64,000 bases of DNA, taken from the NCBI GenBank assembly GCA_030159075.1, contig BROG01000131.1, forward strand, positions 1,187,501 to 1,251,500. Direction: 5' to 3'. Source of the DNA: Atrina japonica. Its lineage: Eukaryota; Mollusca; Bivalvia; Pterioida; Pinnidae. The notes beneath the pieces are model-generated. The model did no database searches. It was given only the letters and a program-made list of their open reading frames with translations, and was not told the DNA's origin. The position numbers were made by a program, and so were the translations under genes. This document shows positions 12,631 through 22,847 of the stretch, in pieces (positions within the stretch are counted from its first letter, which is position 1; each line of letters begins with the position of its first letter).

Positions 12631-13384
12631 CTGAGAAACAAAGTGATGGACATGTGCAACTGAGAAACAAAGTGATGGACATGCGCAACTGAGAAACAAA
12701 GTGATGGGCATGCACAAATCGACAAAAAAAAAACAAAACAAAAAAACAAAACAAAACAACAACAAAAAACAACAAAAAAACAAAAACAAAATCTGAGAAA
12801 CAAAGTGATAGGCATGCACAAATTGACAAAAAAAACTGAGAAACAAAATGATGGACATGCACAAATCGAAACAAAATGATGGACATGCACAAATCGACAA
12901 AAAAAACTGAGAAACAAAGTGATGGGCATGCACAAGTCGACAAAAAAAAAAACCAAGAAACAAAGTGATGGACATGCACAAGTCGACAAAAAAAAAAACC
13001 GAGAAACAAAGTGATGGACATGCACAAATCGACAAAATAAAACTGAGAAACAAAGTGATGGACATGCACAAATCGACAAAAAAAACAACTGAGAAACAAA
13101 GTGGTGGACATGCACAAATCGACAAAAAAACAACTGAGAAACAAATTGATGAACATGCACAAACCGACAAAAAAAAAAACTGAGAAACAAAGTGATGGAC
13201 ATGCACAAATCGATAAAAAAAGCTGAGAAACAAAGTGATGGGCATGCACAAGTCGACAAAAAAATAAAATAAACTGAGAAATAAACTGATGGGCATGCAC
13301 AAAAAAACCCACAAATAACCCCCCCCCCCCCAAAAAAAAACCTGAGAAACAAAGTGATGGGCATGCACAAATCGACAAAAAATC
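12631..13384 (+). repeat. A-rich ~43-bp minisatellite, about 16 units
   Basis: The unit is CTGAGAAACAAAGTGATGG, ACATGCACAAATCGACA and a variable A tract, which sets unit lengths from ~28 to ~50 bp. One unit is stretched by an AACAAAAC-rich insert (12722-12790) and one by a C tract (13319-13331). The minus strand has almost no stop codons, so three overlapping frames of 251-297 codons stay open together. Their Phe/Cys/His-rich repeats shift frame from unit to unit, so I do not call a gene. Confidence 0.9.
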
Positions 13385-14630
13385 TTAACGATATTTTCAG
13401 GTAGCATAAGGGTCATTTCAGTTTAAAAATGTACTTGGCATTTTTGTTTTATTATCTTGAAAACTAAAATAGTGGGATACTTTTTAAGAAGCAAAACAAA
13501 AAGTATGCAAATATTTCCAAATTCGTTAAGCTAAGAATATCTATAGATGGCTGATGCCCAATAACTGCTGTTTTACGACTTGGAATTTCCCCCCCTTTTA
13601 TTCCCTTAGCTAGAAAAAAGAAAGTTGAATATAGAGATAGAGTGGGCTACAATACTCAAATACTCAAACTCTTTTAGTTTTTGTTTAAAGAGTGCATAGA
13701 TTTTTCGGATTCTGATTTCTTACGGAAAGGATCATCAATTAAAATGCATATAAACCGTTTGTATGTTTGTTTAATATCTGTTTAAAACACATTACCAGAT
13801 ATTATTACGAAAACCGGCTTTTGAACTTGGAGAACAATTTAAATTTTCCTACATAACAGTTTTGTACAAATGGAACTTAACCCACGCTGTCTAGATGTAA
13901 ACGACTCATTTTATAAATTGGTTCCAAACCGCTCTTCCTTGGAAACCCTGTATAAAGTGTTTGAAGCTAATATGCCCTCCTAGAAAGTCACGGTCTATGG
14001 GTAAACGTATATGTGTATTCTTGGTGTACAAAAGTTTAAAATATTTTGCCAAGTGAACGGTTTAATATCTCATGAGATCCTAGTCATTGCAGAGGTAATT
14101 AATTGTGTGTCTAAGGTATTCCATACAATATCAGTACAGAATAACTCACGTTCCATCATTGCGACACGAATCGAATTGATTTGATTTCGTTATGGGAGGT
14201 CAATATTGTGGCCGAGCCCTACTTTGCCGAACATTACGAGTTTAGAGACGGACACATCACGTGTCTGTCATATGAAACCACATGCCCAATGATCTTTTGA
14301 TTTGCATTAATTTGTGACAAGTCCAATTCACCTACAGCTGACAATATCCGATCAAAAATTAAGTAAAACAGGAAAAATGTATTTCATTTTGAAATGAATT
14401 TTCGTAATATTTACAAAGCACTATCTAACATTCCCCTCTTAATTTCTCCCATTCTCTTTCTCATATACACAGTTAATACGTTCACACGTGTAAGCCAAGC
14501 ATAAAAGTAGCTCTCAAGAAAACTAATTGCTGAATCATTTTATGAGTTCACACAATGTTGAAGATGCACTGGATACAATTGCAAATAATTTTTTTTCTAA
14601 AAAAGTTGATACATAGAGATTATTATATGT
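13385..14630. other. AT-rich stretch, no gene seen
   Basis: No open frame of 60 codons or more and no repeat I can name. Confidence 0.5.
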
Positions 14631-14711
14631 CCATTTTGATAACATACTCCTTCTTAGCCTTCAGGCTGATATCAGGACCGAGGGCTGAGAAGAAGTATGA
14701 TATCATAATGG
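14631..14711. repeat. Foldback element with ~29-bp arms
   Basis: CCATTTTGATAACATACTCC..CTTAGCC pairs with GGCTGAGAAG..GTATGATATCATAATGG around an AGGCTGATATCAGGACCGAG loop. The TATGATAT/GGGCTGATAT wording recurs near 36090-36120, which suggests a family. Confidence 0.65.
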
Positions 14712-15189
14712 TCATACTATAAACTTGCTATCATGTGTCTAAATTACAAGTTATAACACATAACAAGATACAACCATAACAAAAAACTAATTCCAATGTT
14801 CTTGGCATAAAAGAATTAAAACTCCTTTCATCATGTTCGGTTTCATGATTTTGGATGACACCGAACGAGCAGACGATAAAATGTACCGGAAACGAATGAC
14901 ACTCGTAATTCTTTTTTCTTATCAATGATCGCAATTTAAATAGAGAATTTCAGAACAGCGGGTTGCATTACGAGAATAATTAATGCATGGGGTGAGAGGG
15001 CATTACGAGAATAATTGATGCATTAGAGCGTGTCAATATCGCGTGTACAAATGAGACATTTTATGATAAATGTTTATTTTTTCTAAATTGATAATTGCCA
15101 AATGTTTCATTGAGCAAAGTTATGATTCAAAACGACAACATGCTTAATCAATATTGACTAAACTTATTGATGTATATCGGTGTATTCGA
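14712..15189. other. No gene; contains a 35-bp tandem duplication
   Basis: GCATTACGAGAATAATT followed by RATGCAT occurs at 14965 and again at 15000. A 67-codon minus frame at 14731-14934 has no recognisable motif. Confidence 0.5.
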
Positions 15190-15480
15190 GTGTGACCCCC
15201 TTTCACCGATCAGATCCAAAACAAAGTGATTACATTTCCAATGAGCATTACCTTTTCATCGACTCGAGAGGTTTTCATAAAACATTTGCGACGGTTGTGG
15301 TATGCTAACAATGGACGTTGGACTTCTTCCGGACACCTGGTCCCATCCCGTTTGGGATTCGCAATTGTACTTCATGTAGAAACCATTTTTTCCCAATTTG
15401 TCATATTATGATGGACTTGGAATTTCAATTATCCATTGGTATTTCTTCATTTTACTGAACTTTGCTACATCTCCTGAAAC
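15190..15480 (+). repeat. PLE-B 3' tail, solo copy
   Basis: It follows the PLE-B tail order: CCTTTCACCGATCA, CATTACCTTTTCATCGA, GAGAGGTTTTCATAAAACAT, TTGCGACGGTTGTGG, CTTCCGGACACCTGGTCC and CCCGTTTGGGATTCGCAATT. The same blocks in the same order are at 62595-62790 and 62860-63050. It ends 11 bp before the triplicated unit begins. Confidence 0.7.
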
Positions 15481-15887
15481 CTCTATTAAAGTTATATAAT
15501 ACCGTGTAACATTGGTTAACTGGGAATATAAAATCGATGCTGCTGTAGCAAAGAATCTCCAATTCGTACGTTTTATGTAATTGCATTTATTTAGAATTTT
15601 TATTTCTTCTATTTTGTCAGGTATAGAACGGTATTTTTCTTATTTGTATTACTTTACTTTAAATTGGCACTTGTTGAACTTTTGTGATACAATAGTATAC
15701 ACAAGTTATTCGTTAATTGATCATGTGCATCATCTCCCTTCAAATATAATCCTATCGGGCTTGTCATCACCGGCATCATCGTTGTAAATGAAAACCTAAA
15801 GAATCTTGAGGCCCTAAATACCGTGAAGCCCATTCCTTTAATTGGCGACAGAATTTCAGTTTAGTTATGAATTCTGTCGACGATTAG

Positions 15888-18077
15888 GCCAAACATGAAG
15901 ACGTGGAACCAGACACTTTGTCTGAATGCCTAAAAACTATACGATGGTTGACAAAATATCGTATTCGAAAACTTGAAGTAAGTATAAAAACACGTTATCC
16001 CTCTGTATGGCACGCCAAAATCACATTAATGAGTTTAACCTTTTTTTCCTCAGTTAAACCCAGTTTTTCTCCAGTTAAACCAAGTTTTTCTCAGTAACCC
16101 ACATTAACTGGAGAAAAACTAGGTTTAACTGAGAAAAGCTAGGTTTAACTGCGCCAAAATCACAAATATGAGTTAGGTTTAGTTTTTCTCGAAAAAAACC
16201 TAGTTTACCTGAAAAAAAAACTATATTTAACTGCGCCAAAATCACATTAATGAGTATTAACATGATTTTGGCGCATTTAATCCTAGTTTTTCTCAGTTAA
16301 ATCTATTTCTTTCTCCAGTTAATGTGGATTACGATAAAAAACAATGGTTAACTGCAGAAAAATAAGGTTGAACTCGTAACCCACTTTAACTGAGAAAAAC
16401 TAGGTTTATCTAGAGAAAAACTAGGATTAACTCATTGTTGTAATTTTTGCGTGCTTCATTAGTTAAACCTAGATTTTCTCAGTTAAACCTAGTTTGTTTT
16501 TCAGTTAAACCTAGATTTTCTCAGTAACCCACATTAACTAGAAAAAACTAGATTTAGCTGAGTAAAAATATATTTAACTGCGCCACAATAACATTAATGA
16601 GTATTTCGCGCAATAAAACCTAGTTTTTCTCAGTTAAACTTAGTTTTTCTCCAGTTAATTTGGGTTACAAGAAAAATTAGGATTAACTGGAGTAAAATTA
16701 TGTTTAACTCGTAACCCACATTAACTGGAGAAAAACTAGATTTAACTGAGAAAAACTAATTTTATCTGAGAAAAAATAGGTTTAACTCATTAATGTGATT
16801 TTGGCGTGTCATACCTCTGTATTTAGTGATGCAGAAGTAGAAACCGAGCTGGATAGATTACATGACCAATATGTACTGGTCCCAGCAGACAAAGCCACAA
16901 ATAATATAGTTTTTATTAGTGAGGCACACTACCATACTTGTTTAATAGAGGAACTAGGGTTTAATACGAATTCTGATAATTCTGTATACACACGCAGCTC
17001 ACTTCCAAAGGACGAGATCCTTCAAAATCACTTTTCCATATTACGCTCTTTTGATGTACCTACAATCGATACTGATTTGAGCTACCATATTTATATTGGA
17101 TACCTAAACTTCATAAAACCCCATAGAAGCAGAGGTACATGGCGGGGTCCAGCAAAACATTACCTTTACTCCTTACCGAGACATTGACAGCCGGTAAGGA
17201 AAACCTTTAGCAATTCTGTACAGCTGCTTATTCCAGAAGCGATGTAAGTCAGATGTGGATTCTAAACAACTTTTAGAAAATTTGAAGGCACACAATTTTC
17301 CTTAAATTCAGTGTATCAAAACATACGACTTCTCTACTCTGTACATAACTATTCTACATTAAAAAAATGAAAAAAGAGACTTTTTAGCATCAAAGAAACA
17401 TTTTTTTTCGCTAAAGGTGGTACACGAAAATTTACATATCTAGTGATTGATTATCATCATACTTATTTTGTCCAACACCACTCTGATTCTACACATAAAT
17501 ACACTGAATGTTGATATAAAAAGATGCTGGAATTTCTAATTGACAATATATTTGTAATGTTTGGGGCCGTGGCCTTTTAACAGGCTGTCGGCAATTCTAT
17601 GTGAACCAATTGTGCCCCTTATTCATACTAAGTGGACTTCATTCAGAAACTGCTTAATCAGAAGAAGAAAAAGCTAGCGGTGCCCTTTTATTTGACATTT
17701 AGATATATCGACGACGTAATAACGACAATTTTCATACTGTAACATATGTCAATGGGATATATTCCAGCGACCTAGAAATTAAAGATACAATAGAATCAAG
17801 CACACACGCTTCGTACTTAGACATTTGACTAAGTATAGAAACAGACGGGTAACCAAGCTATACGAAAACCCTACGATTTAGGCTTTCCCATCTTAAATTT
17901 CCCACATTTAAGTAGTAAAATCCCACAGTTACCCACATATGGAGTTTATATTTCACAAATGATCCGATATGCCATGGCAGAATATTTCACATACAGATGT
18001 AAACTACTCACTGACAAATTATTGACGCAGAGATATCGAAAACCGCGTTTGATATCAATGTTCAGCAAATTTTACGA
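15888..18077 (+). pseudogene. PLE-A reverse-transcriptase pseudogene in U1, split by TIR-R
   Basis: This is a Penelope-like retroelement coding region. Before the insertion 40 codons remain open (15888-16007: DTLSECLKTIRW, IKTRYPSV). After it the same frame resumes at 16822 (FSDAEVETELDRLHDQYVLV, then PADKATNNIVFI), running to 17187. The frame then breaks, but RT pieces continue: a GSSK-like block at ~17150, a degenerate SRSDVSQMWIL block at ~17240, YIDDV (the RT catalytic box) at 17704-17718, and the D-LGFP..NFPHLSS and IRYA-like blocks up to 18077. The thumb end and 3' tail seen in other copies are missing, because the satellite starts there. No GIY-YIG endonuclease domain is visible. A TAG lies directly upstream of the first codon given. 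This is a dead copy. Confidence 0.85.
16008..16813. mobile_element. TIR-R element in U1, 806 bp, inserted in PLE-A
   Basis: The ends are TGGCACGCCAAAATCACATT and the inverse AATGTGATTTTGGCGTGTCA(TA). CCTCTGTA stands on both sides (16000-16007 and 16814-16821), an exact 8-bp target duplication; allowing one mismatch it is 10 bp. The interior is made of short modules on both strands (AGTTAAACCTAGTTTTTCTC, TAACCCACATTAACTGGAG) plus inner copies of the end motif near 16152, 16232-16275 and 16583. It encodes nothing. An 8-10-bp duplication would fit a Mutator-like or hAT-like element, but the superfamily is not proven. Confidence 0.88.
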
Positions 18078-18690
18078 CATCACCTATTCGAATGTGTGAT
18101 ATTACCCATTGAAATACCGAATAAGTGATATCTCCTTTTTTGAAAGAGTGATATCACCTATTCGAAAGAGTGATATCACTTATAAGAATAAGTGTTATCA
18201 CTTATAAAAACGAATAAGTTATATCACCTATTCGTATAAGTGATATCTCTCTTTCGAATAAGTGATATCACTTTATACACTTTTATAGGTGATATCACCC
18301 ATTCGAATAAGTGATATTTCCTATTGGATTAGGTGATATTACTTTACAAAACGAACAAGTGATATCACTCATTAGAATAAGTGCTATCACTTATTCAAAT
18401 TTAGTAAAAACCTTATGCCCCCATTCCTTCCATAAATATGCAGTGAATATCACTTGGCCTATATCTATGGAAGAACAAAGTGATATCACTTATTCGAAGG
18501 TGAAGTCACTCATTCATTTGAATAGGTGATATCTTTCATTCGAATAGGTGATATCAATCATTGTATAAGTGATATCACTTAAGAATTTATAAAAATGATA
18601 TCACCCTTTCACATAAGTGATATCACCTATTCGGATGAGTGATATTACCTATTCCAATAAGTGATATCACTTATTCGAAAGAGTGATACT
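18078..18690 (+). repeat. GTGATATCAC palindromic satellite, U1
   Basis: A ~20-bp unit, AATAAGTGATATCACTTATTCG and variants, is itself a palindrome, so the array has more than a dozen GATATC centres in ~600 bp. It starts exactly where PLE-A homology stops. A ~79-bp non-repeat island (18401-18479, CTTATGCCCCCATTCCTTCC..ATCTATGGAAG) sits inside. The 72-codon frame at 18311-18529 is an artefact. Confidence 0.92.
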
Positions 18691-19336
18691 AACTGGTATT
18701 AAAACGTAAAACGGCGCCCCATAGACATGTTCCCAGACATTATACATAGTTAAAATGCTGAAAACTTGAAGGGTTGTAGGTTTAAATAATTGGGAATACA
18801 CAAATATAAACAGGGGACCTGTTTAGTTTTTCATTTATTTGAAGAAGACATGGCTGTAAATAACGTGATATAAATTTTTCAAACTTGGCATGTTGCCAAA
18901 ATACATTAAATGGGCGTTTCCCAGTAATAGTTATATAATACCGTGTAACATTGGTTAACTGGGAATATAAAATCGATGCTGCTGTAGCAAAGAATCTCCA
19001 ATTCGTACGTTTTATGTAATTGCATTTATTTAGAATTTTTATTTCTTCTATTTTGTCAGGTATAGAACGGTATTTTTCTTATTTGTATTACTTTACTTTA
19101 AATTGGCACTTGTTGAACTTTTGTGATACAATAGTATACACAAGTTATTCGTTAATTGATCATGTGCATCATCTCCCTTCAAAATATAATCCTATCGGGC
19201 TTGTCATCACCGGCATCATCGTTGTAAATAAAAAAACCTAAAGAGAATCTTGAGGCCCTAAATACCGTGAAGCCCATTCCTTTAGTTGGCGACAGAATTA
19301 TCAGTTTAGTTATGGATTCTGTCGACGATTAGGCCA

Positions 19337-21570
19337 AACATGAAGACGTGGAACCTTGAGACACTTTGTCTGAATGCCTAAAAACTATACGATGGTTGAT
19401 AAAATATCGTATTCGAAAAATTAAAGTAGGTATGAAAACACGTTATCCCTCTGTATGGCACGCCAAAATCACATTAATGAGTTTAACCTTTTTTTCCTCA
19501 GTTAAACCCCCAGTTTTTCTCCAGTTAAAACCAAGTTTTTCTCAGTAACCCACATTAACTGGAGAAAAACTGTGTTTAACTGAATCAAAGCTAGGTTTAA
19601 CTGCGCCAAAAATCACAAATATTAGTTAGGTTTAGTTTTTCTCGAGAAAAACCTAGTTTACCTGAAAAAAAACTATATTTAACTGCGCCAAAATCACATT
19701 AATGAGTATTAACATGATTTTGGCGCATTTAATCCTAGTTTTTCTCAGTTAAATCTATTTCTTTCTCCAGTTAATGTGGATTACGATAAAAAACAATCGT
19801 TAACAGCAGAAAAATAAGGTTGAACTCGTAACCCACTTTAACTGAGAAAAACTAGGTTTATCTAGAGAAAAACTAGGATTAACTCATTGTTGTAATTTCT
19901 GCGTGCTTCATTAGTTAAACCTAGATTTTCTCAGTTAAACCTAGTTTGTTTTTCAGTTAAACCTAGATTTTCTCAGTAACCCACATTAACTAGAAAAAAA
20001 CTAGATTTAGCTGAGTAAAACGATATTTAACTGCGCCACAATAACATTAATGAGTATTTCGCGCAATAAAACCTTTTTTTCTCGGTTAAACTTATTTTTT
20101 CTCCAGTTAATTTGGGTTACAAGAAAAATTAGGATTAACTGGAGTAAAATTATGTTTAACTCGTATAACCCACATTAACTGGAGAAAAACTAGATTTAAC
20201 TAAGAAAAACTAATTTTTTATTTGATTTTTACTGAGAAAAAATATGTTTAACTCATTAATGTGATTTTGGCGTGTCTCATACCTCTGTATTTAGTGATGC
20301 AGAAGTAGAAGAGAAACCGAGCTGGATAGATTACATGACCAATATGTACTGGTCCCAGCAGACAAAGCCACAAATAATATAGTTTTTATTAGTGAGGCAC
20401 ACTACCATACTTGTTTAATAGAAGAACTAGGGTTTAATACGAATTCTGATAATTCTGTATACACACGCAGCTCACTTCCAAAGGACGAGATCCTTCAAAA
20501 TCACTTTTCCATATTACGCTCTTTTGATGTACCTACAACCGATACTGATTTGAGCTACCATATTTATATTGGATACCTAAACTTCATAAAACCCCATAGA
20601 AGCAGAGGTACATGGCGGGGTCCAGCAAAACATTACCTTTACTCCTTACCGAGACATTGACAGCCGGTAAGGAAAACCTTTAGCAATTCTGTACAGCTGC
20701 TTATTCCAGAAGCGATGTAAGTCAGATGTGGATTCTAAACAACTTTTAGAAAATTTGAAGGCACACAATTTTCCTTAAATTCAGTGTATCAAAACATACG
20801 ACTTCTCTACTCTGTACATAACTATTCTACATTAAAAAAATGAAAAAAGAGACTTTTTAGCATCAAAGAAACATTTTTTTTTTTCGCTAAAGGTGGTACA
20901 CGAAAAATTACATATCTAGTGATTGATTATCATCATACTTATATTTTGTCCAACACCACTCTGATTCTACACATAAATACACTGAATGTTGATATAAAAA
21001 GATGCTGGAATTTCTAATTGACAATATATTTGTAATATTTTGGGGCCGTGGCCTTTTATAACAGGCTGTCGGCAATTCTATGTGAACCAATTGTGCCCCT
21101 TATTCATACTAAGTGGACTTCATTCAGAAACTGCTTAATCAGAAGAAGAAAAAGCTATAGCGGTGCCCTTTTATTTGACATTTAGATATATCGACGACGT
21201 AAATAACGACAATTTTCATACTGTAACATATGTCAATGGGATATATTCCAGCGACCTAGAAATTAAAGATACAATAGAATCAAGCACACACGCTTCGTAC
21301 TTAGACATTTGACTAAGTATAGAAAACAGACGGGTAACCAAGCTATACGAAAACCCTACGATTTAGGCTTTCTTGCCCATCTTAAATTTCCCAAACATTT
21401 AAGTAGTAAAAATCCCACAGTTACCCACATATGGAGTTTCCCTATTTCACAAATGATCCGATATGCCATGGCAGAATATTTCACATACAGATGTAACTAC
21501 TCACTGACAAATTATTGACGCAGAGATATCGAAAACCGCGTTTGATATCAATGTTCAGCAAATTTTACGA
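19337..21570 (+). pseudogene. PLE-A pseudogene in U2, split by TIR-R
   Basis: This is the same truncated Penelope-like RT remnant as in U1 with extra damage. An added TTGA after GGAACC and a 5-bp change after GCAGAAGTAGAA break the frame on both sides of the insertion. YIDDV-coding TATATCGACGACGTA is at about 21185-21200. It ends at CAAATTTTACGA, the same point as in U1, and passes into the satellite. It is a dead copy carried by the duplication rather than a separate insertion. Confidence 0.85.
19456..20281. mobile_element. TIR-R element in U2, ~826 bp
   Basis: Same position and same CCTCTGTA duplication (right copy 20282-20289) as in U1. The right end reads GGCGTGTCTCATA, a 2-bp addition relative to U1 and U3, and TTTTTATTTGATTTTTACTG near 20213-20232 carries an added segment. 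Confidence 0.87.
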
Positions 21571-22190
21571 CATCACCTATTCGAATGTGTGATATTACCC
21601 ATTGAAATACCGAATAAGTGATATCTCCTTTTTTTGAAAGAGTGATATCACCTATTCGAAAGAGTGATATCACTTATACGAATAAGTGTTATCACTTATA
21701 AAAACGAATAAGTTATATCACCTATTCGTATAAGTGATATCTCTCTTTCGAATAAGTGATATCACTTTATACACTTTTATAGGTGATATCACCCATTCGA
21801 ATAAGTGATATTTCCTATTGGATTAGGTGATATTACTTTACAAAACGAACAAGTGATATCACTCATTAGAATAAGTGCTATCACTTATTCAATTTTTAGT
21901 AAAAACCTTATGCCCCCATTCCTTCCATAAATATGCAGTGAATATCACTTGGCCTATATCTATGGAAGAACAAAGTGATATCACTTATTTCGAAGGTGAA
22001 GTTACTCATTCATTTGAATATGTGATATCTTTCATTCGAATAGGTGATATCAATCATTGTATAAGTGATATCACTTAAGAATTTATTGAAAAATGATATC
22101 ACCCTTTCACATAAGTGATATCACCTATTCGGATGATGTGATATTACCTATTTCCAATAAGTGATATCACTTATTCGAAAGAGTGATACT
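21571..22190 (+). repeat. GTGATATCAC palindromic satellite, U2
   Basis: Same array as in U1, unit by unit, with the ~79-bp island at about 21900-21975. Confidence 0.92.
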
Positions 22191-22847
22191 AACTGGTATT
22201 AAAACGTTTTTAAAACGGCGCCCCATAGACATGTTCCCAGACATTATACATAGTTAAAATGCTGAAAACTTGAAGGGTTGTAGGTTTAATGTTCTAATTG
22301 GGAATACACAAATATAAACAGGGGACCTGTTTAGTTTTTCATTTATTTGAAGAAGACATGGCTGTAAATAACGTGATATAAATTTTCAAACTTGGCATGT
22401 TGCCAAAATACATTAAATGGGCGTTTCCCAGTAATAGTTATATAATACCGTGTAACATTGGTTAGTTGGGTGGGAATATAAAATCGATGCTGCTGTAGCA
22501 AAGAATCTCCAATTCGTACGTTTTATGTAATTGCATTTATTTAGAATTTTTTATTTCTTCTATTTTTGTCCGGTATAGAACGGTATTTTTCTTATTTTGT
22601 ATTACTTTACTTTAAATTGGCACTTGTTGAACTTTTGTGATACAATAGTATACACAAGTTATTCGTTAATTGATCATGTGCATCATCTCCCTTCAAATAT
22701 AATCCTATCGGGCTTGTCATCACCGGCATCATCGTTGTAAATAAAAACCTAAAGAGAATCTTGAGGCCCTAAATACCGTGAAGCCCATTCCTTTAATTGG
22801 CGACAGAATTTCAGTTTAGTTATGAATTCTGTCGACGATTAGGCCAA

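Larger units (their letters stand above)
15491..18929 (+). repeat. Triplication unit U1 (3,439 bp)
   Basis: It starts at GTTATATAATACCGTGTAAC and ends at GGGCGTTTCCCAGTAATA, where U2 begins with the same start sequence. Order: 5' stretch (15491-15887), PLE-A remnant (15888-18077) split by TIR-R (16008-16813), GTGATATCAC satellite (18078-18690), and a 240-bp 3' stretch. The outer borders share AGTT (left ..AAAGTTATA, right ..ATAGTTTGT), a possible microhomology at the duplication joint. Confidence 0.95.
18930..22436 (+). repeat. Triplication unit U2 (3,507 bp)
   Basis: It has the same order as U1 and is about 68 bp longer, mostly through small insertions (for example GTAGAAGAGAAACC for GTAGAAACC and AACGTTTTTAAAACGG for AACGTAAAACGG). 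Within the PLE and TIR-R part it shares several substitutions with U3 against U1, such as TTGATAAAATATCG and AATCGTTAACAGCAG. Confidence 0.95.

Noticed and set aside
12523..13416. 297-codon minus-strand frame, the longest in the window.
   Set aside because: It lies entirely over the ~43-bp minisatellite; all three frames are open together and the peptide shifts frame with each unit.
16008..16813. Tc1/mariner-type insertion with TA duplication.
   Set aside because: TA does border the ends, but the 8-bp CCTCTGTA duplication and exact frame continuity of the PLE are better explained by a longer target duplication.
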